Below, one piece after another: positions 58,971 to 64,000 of a DNA stretch of 64,000 nucleotides. This DNA comes from Phymatolithon calcareum (Eukaryota > Rhodophyta > Florideophyceae > Hapalidiales), in contig OZ345367.1 in the NCBI GenBank assembly GCA_977006965.1, positions 186,001 to 250,000 of the forward strand. Reading direction: 5' to 3'. Numbering within the stretch: the first letter of the stretch is position 1; every line of letters begins with the position of its first letter. Made by a program: the position numbers and the translations under genes. Under the pieces are notes generated by a model. That model was not told the origin of the DNA and did no database searches. It worked only from the letters and a program-made list of their open reading frames with translations.

Positions 58971-59725
58971 GTGATCCCTTTATCTCATTTTATTGGCGCT
59001 AACAAGGTGTCGTGGAGAGCCTTACATAGGCTCGATGGGATGGCCCTAAGACTATGCATATGCCGTACTGCTGTGTGTGTTGCGGCACAATAGTTTCAAA
59101 CAAAGAGACCCTATAAACCGTGGAATGCTGGTTATGTGCCTTGCGACCCCTTTATCTCATTTTATAGGAACTAACAAGGTGTCATGGAGAGCCTTGTATG
59201 GGCTCTATGGGATGGTCCCAAGACTATGCATATGCCGTGCTACTGTGCGTGTCGCAGCACAATGGTCTCATACAAAGAGACTCTATGAACCGTGGAATGC
59301 TGGTCATGTGCCTGGCGGCCACACTGGAATCCTCGCTATACCTACAAGTGTATATACAGCGTGAAATTGCCTCGCTATCTCCACAGCTACAGAACTCCCA
59401 CCAGCACATAGCGATTTTTTGTGCGATTATTGGACCCTTTCACAATGAATACAACAAGGATGAACCACTAGACTACGACCCAGCGTGCAAAATGTGCCCT
59501 TGTGGTGCCAAGGAAGCAGTGGAGCGCCTAATCTTACGCTGCTCTGGTCGGGCTGTTTCTCGGACGCAATTCATCTGGTGAGTTAGCAGGAAAACGGTAG
59601 AAGATCTGTGCAGGAAAGACCCATAGCGGTACTCAAATTTTTGAACAATGAGAACTTTCTCGAGGGTAAGTTCAGGAGTTAATTCAAAACAAGCGCCTTC
59701 GCAACATGAAAGAAAGAAAAGAAAG
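58971..59725 (+). mobile_element. retroelement 3' end with zinc knuckle and (GAAA)n tail
   Basis: A plus-strand frame to 59581 ends D-P-A-C-K-M-C-P-C-G-A-K-E-A-V-E-R-L-I-L-R-C-S-G-R, the same knuckle as at 12016-12291 (His replaced by Arg here). A stop follows, then N-N-E-N-F-L-E-G-like sequence in another phase, then GAGTTAATTCAAAA and GAAAGAAAGAAAAGAAAG. The upstream 344 bp are a tandem duplication (separate entry). It is non-functional. Confidence 0.8.
58976..59319 (+). repeat. 172-bp tandem duplication inside the retroelement copy
   Basis: Two units start at CCCTTTATCTCATTTTAT (58976) and again at 59148. Both run through ACTATGCATATGCCGT and AACCGTGGAATGCTGGT with roughly 10% difference. 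Confidence 0.88.
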
Positions 59726-59925
59726 GAGTGCTCGATCGTAGTCGTGGATATTTGTGCTTGCATCTTATCGGATGGCCTGTTGAGGCCTTTAAACAAATGA
59801 AGAAGTCTTCAAACGTGGATACCGGTAATGCAAAAGCCTACCCATACGATGAGTCAGCGAGAAATCCCTACGAGAAGCTGCACATTCGGTGGATCTGCCA
59901 AAAAAGCGCCTTGGATATAAAAGCT

Positions 59926-60505
59926 CTACGAGGTTTCGGACGTGCTTGTGCATCACTGAAATGGGAACAGGAAACTGAATTTGTGTGATGTTCTCGCGGC
60001 CGTGAAGACTATATTTACTCTTGTTTCCGAGTGCCAGCCCTTCTAATCGCCGACGATGAGCACAACAAAACTATCAATTCCTCTGGTGGTACCGTCCCAC
60101 ACATCGCGCCGGATGTGTGTTTCACGCGGACCAGGATGTTCACGTACCCTATCCTGACTTATCGTGTTTCTGAAGAAGGTTGGAGTGGGATTATCTGTGA
60201 CCAGGTTGGCGAGAGAGGAGCTCTGTCTGTCCAACGTTTTGATAGTTCCAGAGGGGTAGACACAGCAACGAGCTCAAGTGGCAAAAGTTGGCAGCGGAAT
60301 ATCGAAATTCTTGCATTGGTCAGTGTGAAGCCCGCACTGTTGCCAGGACCAGCGTTTCGAATCGTCTGCTGTATCTCGGGAAGTGGAACGTTCTCAGTGT
60401 TGGAATGGTGGTATCTCACCGATACCGGTGACGTAGATGATGGGTTCAACAGGCAATACCTAGCATTAATAACTGGGCTACGAGAGCTAGATGTCCCTGT
60501 TCTTG
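59926..60505 (+). pseudogene. sense copy of the propeller-like gene, C-terminal part (segment 1)
   Basis: Starts at K-L-Y-E-V-S-D-V-L-V-H-H (stop) G-N-R-K-L-N-L-C-D-V-L-A, aligning with the parent's K-L-Y-E-V-F-D-V-I-V-H-H-W-K-G-K. The frame 60031-60525 then keeps Y-R-V-S-E-E-G-W-S-G-I-I, G-E-R-G-A-L-S-V-Q-R-F, and S-G-T-F-S-V-L-E-W-W-Y-L-T-D-T-G-D-V-D. It has stops and frameshifts and is the more diverged of the two copies here. It breaks off at 60505, where the antisense copy begins. Confidence 0.85.
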
Positions 60506-61160
60506 TCACCGCCCAGTTGCGGTAGGACCAACGCTAGCTATTGCCCGTCGAAACCATCATCCACGTTACCGGGATCGGTGAGATACCGCCATCCTAATAC
60601 CACGAACGTTCCACTTCCCCAGGTACAGCCGATAACTCCAAACGCTGGTCCAGGAAAATGCGCGGGCTCCATATTAACTAGAGTAAGGGTCTCGATGTCC
60701 CACCGCCAAACTTTGCCACTTGAACTCACTGCTGCGACTACCCCACTGGCACTGTCGAAGCGATTGACAGAAATAGCACCTCGTTCCACAAACTATTCGG
60801 AAATGACCCACTCCAACCTTCGGCAGAAACACGGTAAATGAGGGCGAATGCATCCCGCGCAATAAGCGTGGTGGGACCACTAGAGGTATTGACAGTATTG
60901 CCGTGCTGATCACCGGAGATCAGAATGGTCGTCGCTCCGAGAGAAAAAGAAACTTTCGCTGTCTCGCATGCTAGAACGTCACACAAATTCAATTTCCGTT
61001 TCCCTTTCCAGTGATGCACAATCACAGCGAATACCTCGTACAGCTTGCTTCTCTAATGGTTGTCCTGCATTGAGGCAATGGTGTTCCCAACGACATTTTC
61101 CGGCGCGTCAAGAGTATTGTCAAGTGAAGGGAGCGGTTCGGTGCAACTGCCTTCCACCGG
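60506..61160 (-). pseudogene. antisense copy of the propeller-like gene inserted in the sense copy
   Basis: The plus strand here matches the plus strand of 50697-51400, so in coding sense it is minus. The minus frames read E-R-G-A-I-S-V-N-R-F-D-S-A-S-G-V-V-A, G-K-V-W-R-W-D-I-E-T-L-T-L-V-N-M-E-P, and G-S-G-T-F-V-V-L-G-W-R-Y-L-T-D-P-G-N-V-D, clearly closer to the parent than the sense copy. A deletion near 60840 and a stop (K-x-V-W site intact, W lost at 60793) break it. Confidence 0.85.
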
Positions 61161-61290
61161 AACGTCTCCAGGATGTCATCTGGTGCTATAGAAAACAAAG
61201 TCGGTTTTTGTTATTCTTTTCGAAATTGAAAAATATCTCCTTCTCGCGGCTTCCTACAGCGAAACTGACTTCGAATTCTTGGACTCTAAT
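61161..61290 (+). pseudogene. sense copy of the propeller-like gene (segment 2, 3' end)
   Basis: E-T-S-P-G-C-H-L-V-L-(stop)-K-T-K-S-V-F-V-I-L-F-E-I-E-K-Y-L-L-L-A-A-S-Y aligns with the parent's G-T-S-P-G-C-L-L-A-L-W-K-T-N-M-V-F-V-I-L-F-E-M-E-K. It continues segment 1 after the antisense insert, so the two sense pieces were once contiguous. Confidence 0.82.
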
Positions 61291-63579
61291 TTAATTGGCA
61301 AGAATGGCTGCCCGTTTGTCCCAAACTCTTTGTCATCCAGCACTATTGTACTTCCCATTTGTTAGGTACTAGATTTACAGAAAATATCACTTGCATATGG
61401 TCATCAACGTTGTCAAATCGGTTTCAAGAGTGCAAGAGATATGTAGTAGGAGTTGACTGGCCGTCCACGTGGACTCGTGGATCGTGGAACCACCGCGTTT
61501 GCTCTTGGTGGAATCGAATCGTATTTCGAGCGGCAGACAGAGAAGAAGGAGTGCTTTCCTTACCTAGCAAATATAACGCCCTGCCGTAATCTAAGTAGAA
61601 GATAATTCAGCAATAAGGCACTGCCTTTTGAGCCCTATCAGCGAGGAGAAAGCAGTTTACAAAAAGAAGGAGCCGGGCATAGCGGCATAATCCGTAGTCG
61701 CGAAAAGAAGTTTTAAAGTTCAGGTCGGTGTGTCAACTAGGGGAAAACCTAGTTGTAGGAAAGTGCGGGAGCGGTTTACTTGGGGTTCTCCCGCCCTCTG
61801 GACTATGTAGCCGTCGGGCGGAATAGTCTGGAGACTCTAACATATGATCTAACTCTCAGTCGACGAGCGGCGCGCTTATGACAGGCGCGCTCGTCTGGCT
61901 GCTGTAACGGTACAATGCTTGTAAGCATACCATGTCTGAAGGTGCCTTGACCCCTTGCATCGGGATCTAAGTAAGGATTACTCTACAGACGGATTAATCA
62001 TGGCATTCTGGAAAACATGGGGTGGATGTCAATTCATCCAGTGCGAATGTGATAGATAGTGGACTTGCTTTAATGACCTCTTCATAATTGATAGATAAAA
62101 CTATTTGTTGTATTTATGAGCTTGCTTTTGGTTGTGCTACTACAGGAGAGGAACTTCTGCGTATACCATGGGAAGGAATTTTTAAATCAGTTCACGTCTG
62201 GACTAGTACACGTCATATCGAATTGGTACCGTCTTCGAAGAAAGCTTGCTTATTTGTAAAAGCTGCTCAGATATCCAGCTTTGGCGCCAGAACTGTCGTC
62301 CACTGCTTGACCGATTATATTTTTCTTTCTTCTGAACAAAGAGAGGTTTTTAAAGTTAAAAATGCTTCAAAATGGGATGTCGATGTAACGTAGATTATTG
62401 CATAAGATTGCCAGCTACCCAACTGGAGGTTAAATAACGACTTGCTTCCTACTCATATTTCTTATATCTCTTATCTCTTGGACTCTAATCATTCCGGTTC
62501 TTAGTCTCGGCAGATCCGATGGAGGATCGGCTTCTTGTTTTAGACTTTGGCACCACGGTTTCGAATTCCTCATCGGGCTCGTGGGCTGGCCCTTTGCGAA
62601 GATGCTCAGCTTCCTTGACATCCAGCCGTTATATTTAGAGCCTCAGCCTTGAAAAGAATAAAAGTGTAGTAGTTTGCCTCGACTTCACAAGCAAAATGGG
62701 ACGTCTTGCGCTTAGTGAATATATTGTTTCTCCGCATTTTGTGGTTCCAATCATGCTATTGCTCTATATCACAAGCTTGTCCCGTACTTTCGCGGTGGAT
62801 AATATTTCTTCATTCTACAGGGGCTACGTTTGAGCTTCCAGTGTTGTCGAATTTGATTGCAACACCAGGCTGACACGCGCTTTGTGGGGGTACTGCGAAA
62901 AGAGATGAGTATCGTTAAGTTTGGGAAGCTTGAGAGTTTCCAGTATCTCTCCAGTCTATTAGCGATAATTAGTGCGGCCGGAAGAACCGAATATGGAGTG
63001 AATACGACGCCAATGACGGAACCATCGTCTTCTCATCTTCTAGTATTGTGCAACACAAGCAACGCATGAGGAAACATTATGGATACGTATCAAGTTTGTG
63101 CAAAGTATTGGGCTTGGTTCTAGATGGAACACTGGGTTACGCAGAAAACTTTATTAAACCTCTGTTGTGGTTATCGAATGCAGTTTCAATGAAGTCTTTG
63201 TTCCAAATACCCCTAAAGAATTAGCCAGTCCTTGTAGACTTTCTATGAGAGGGACTCCCCTGCTCGATGCGCGACAATTTGAATATTCTCGGAAATCCAC
63301 TTTCCAGAACGCATTTCCCAGTACTACTATGACAAAAATGTTCAGAACAGCACATATCTGGTTCCAAATACATTCCCCTTCCCGCCAAGGTCGTCAATGT
63401 ATTGTGGCGAGCTAAACTTCTTGACACGGAGACAGAATCCATGACAGCCAAGACCGAATCAACTTCGCTGCACAGTATGAGTTACATCGCAGATCGAATG
63501 GAAATGATCGGCGTCAAACTTCTAAGCGATACGTTAACGTATAAAATGAAAAAATATTATCGCGACAATTCGCTTTCCT
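61291..63579. other. intergenic region, no gene seen
   Basis: Holds the stem-loop cluster at 61734-61931. Elsewhere only short frames occur (for example 62088-62393, 62857-63069, 63402-63644) without family features. Confidence 0.4.
61734..61931. ncRNA. candidate structured RNA, five consecutive stem-loops
   Basis: Within 198 bp there are: CAACTAGG-GGAAAA-CCTAGTTG (61734-61755); GCGGGAG...CTCCCGC (61765-61794); CT-TGGACTAT...ATAGTCT-GAG (61796-61833); GACGAG-CG-GCGCGC...GCGCGCTCGTC (61862-61895); and GGTA-x-ATGC...GCATACC (61908-61931). The region is GC-richer than its surroundings and lacks an ORF. It matches no RNA I can recognise (not a tRNA, no SRP, RNase P or hammerhead signature). It could be an independent ncRNA or the 5' UTR of a lost retroelement. 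Strand is unknown. Confidence 0.4.
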
Positions 63580-64000
63580 TCACTTATCATCTCCGTACAA
63601 CTGTCGAACGATTTTCGAAAATGGTTCCCCCTGGCTCTCCATAATCTCCACCCAAAGCGGCTTCGGAAGCTGCAGACAATGACTCGTCGCAAACTTCTCA
63701 CTCGCCGACACACAGAACCACTCACCCGTGTCGACCTCCGCCTCCAATTTTCCCGGCGGCCATCGCACACATCCCGCAAACAACCTCAGCTCTGCGCCCG
63801 GCGGCGGCACAGCGACAGTGCGACCGGCCAGGGTGGTGTCGACAGGCCCCACAAAAACGCCTGGCAGTGGTTCGAGCGCTGCGCTGTCATCGGCTGCGAC
63901 TTTCCCATCGCCGTGAAGGATCAACAGCGCGCTTCCTTCGTATGCATCAGGACCACCCAGATATACAGCGTGAGGCCCAAGTGCCTCTCGGACGATATAC
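63580..64000 (-). CDS. UPF0301 (AlgH/YqgE, DUF179) protein, 5' end beyond window
   Basis: A minus-strand frame is open from the right edge to the stop at 63580 (about 139 codons; the start is outside). It begins V-R-E-A-L-G-P-H-A-V-Y-L-G-G-P-D-A-Y-E-G-S-A-L-L-I-L-H, contains L-P-G-V-F-V-G-P-V, and then L-R-L-F-A-G-C-V-R-W-P-P-G-K-L-E-A-E-V-D-T-G-E-W-F-C-V-S-A. These are the G-G-P, F-A-G-x-x-x-W-x-x-G-Q-L-x-x-E and G-x-W signatures of the UPF0301 family. This copy is nearer to the bacterial consensus in the W-x-P-G-K-L loop than the paralogue at 33900-35062. Confidence 0.88.
   Translation of the reverse strand, partial: YIVREALGPHAVYLGGPDAYEGSALLILHGDGKVAADDSAALEPLPGVFVGPVDTTLAGRTVAVPPPGAELRLFAGCVRWPPGKLEAEVDTGEWFCVSASEKFATSHCLQLPKPLWVEIMESQGEPFSKIVRQLYGDDK

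Noticed and set aside
61806-61895. Possible tRNA in the stem-loop cluster
   Set aside because: There is no GG-T-TCGA-TCC T-arm and no valid anticodon arm spacing; the stems are better described as an unidentified structured region.
1-64000. CRISPR array, bacterial operons or phage
   Set aside because: All gene content, introns and retroelements are eukaryotic. The tandem repeats have no spacer structure.

Overview
This is a nuclear window from a eukaryote, most likely a florideophyte red alga of the Chondrus type. The evidence is: SmD3 and two 26S proteasome subunits (RPN3, RPN12); small GT-AG introns in a minority of genes and long single-exon genes elsewhere; plastid-type leaders on a DEAD-box helicase, a PBS-lyase-type HEAT protein and a zinc-ribbon membrane protein; a starch-binding module on a sugar-phosphate phosphatase; and gaps full of retroelement debris. 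The species call is inference; no organism-specific marker was tested.

Layout. 1-9 kb: three secreted or cell-surface proteins (an edge-truncated repeat protein, a thaumatin-like protein, an expansin-like protein) and a plastid HEAT-repeat protein. 9.6-18.3 kb: a nuclear SAP-like protein, SmD3, a plastid RH39-like RNA helicase back to back with a GT90 glycosyltransferase, and a prefoldin-like protein. 18.6-23.1 kb: a structurally intact two-ORF non-LTR retrotransposon with a restriction-like endonuclease motif and a 63-bp tandem repeat at its 3' end. 23.3-24.1 kb: an orphan membrane protein. 26-29.8 kb: a three-exon Su(z)12/EMF2-type Polycomb (PRC2) subunit with an unusual C-terminal repeat array. 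29.8-31.4 kb: a gap with 105-bp tandem repeats and six successive long inverted repeats. 31.4-39 kb: a Q/P-rich protein, a UPF0301 (AlgH/YqgE) protein, a CBM-phosphatase fusion and a membrane-tethered bZIP factor. 43.9-49.6 kb: a protein-quality-control cluster (RPN12, SIL1, a plastid zinc-ribbon protein, RPN3). 50.4-61.3 kb: a beta-propeller-like gene followed by several decayed copies of itself, including a sense-antisense-sense sandwich, mixed with retroelement fragments. 61.7-61.9 kb: a run of unidentified stem-loops. 63.6-64 kb: a second UPF0301 gene running off the edge.

The two least ordinary themes are (a) about twenty mutually unrelated, often near-perfect inverted repeats restricted to intergenic DNA, several with the size and shape of small-RNA precursors and six packed into 600 bp beside the PRC2 gene; and (b) the family of decayed copies of the 50.4-52.5 kb gene, in which an antisense copy sits inside a sense copy and could yield double-stranded RNA matching the parent gene. 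Both are structural observations; function is inference. All intron boundaries were chosen by hand from GT/AG sites, reading frame and family similarity. No database search was possible, and several gap-region ORFs remain undecided.
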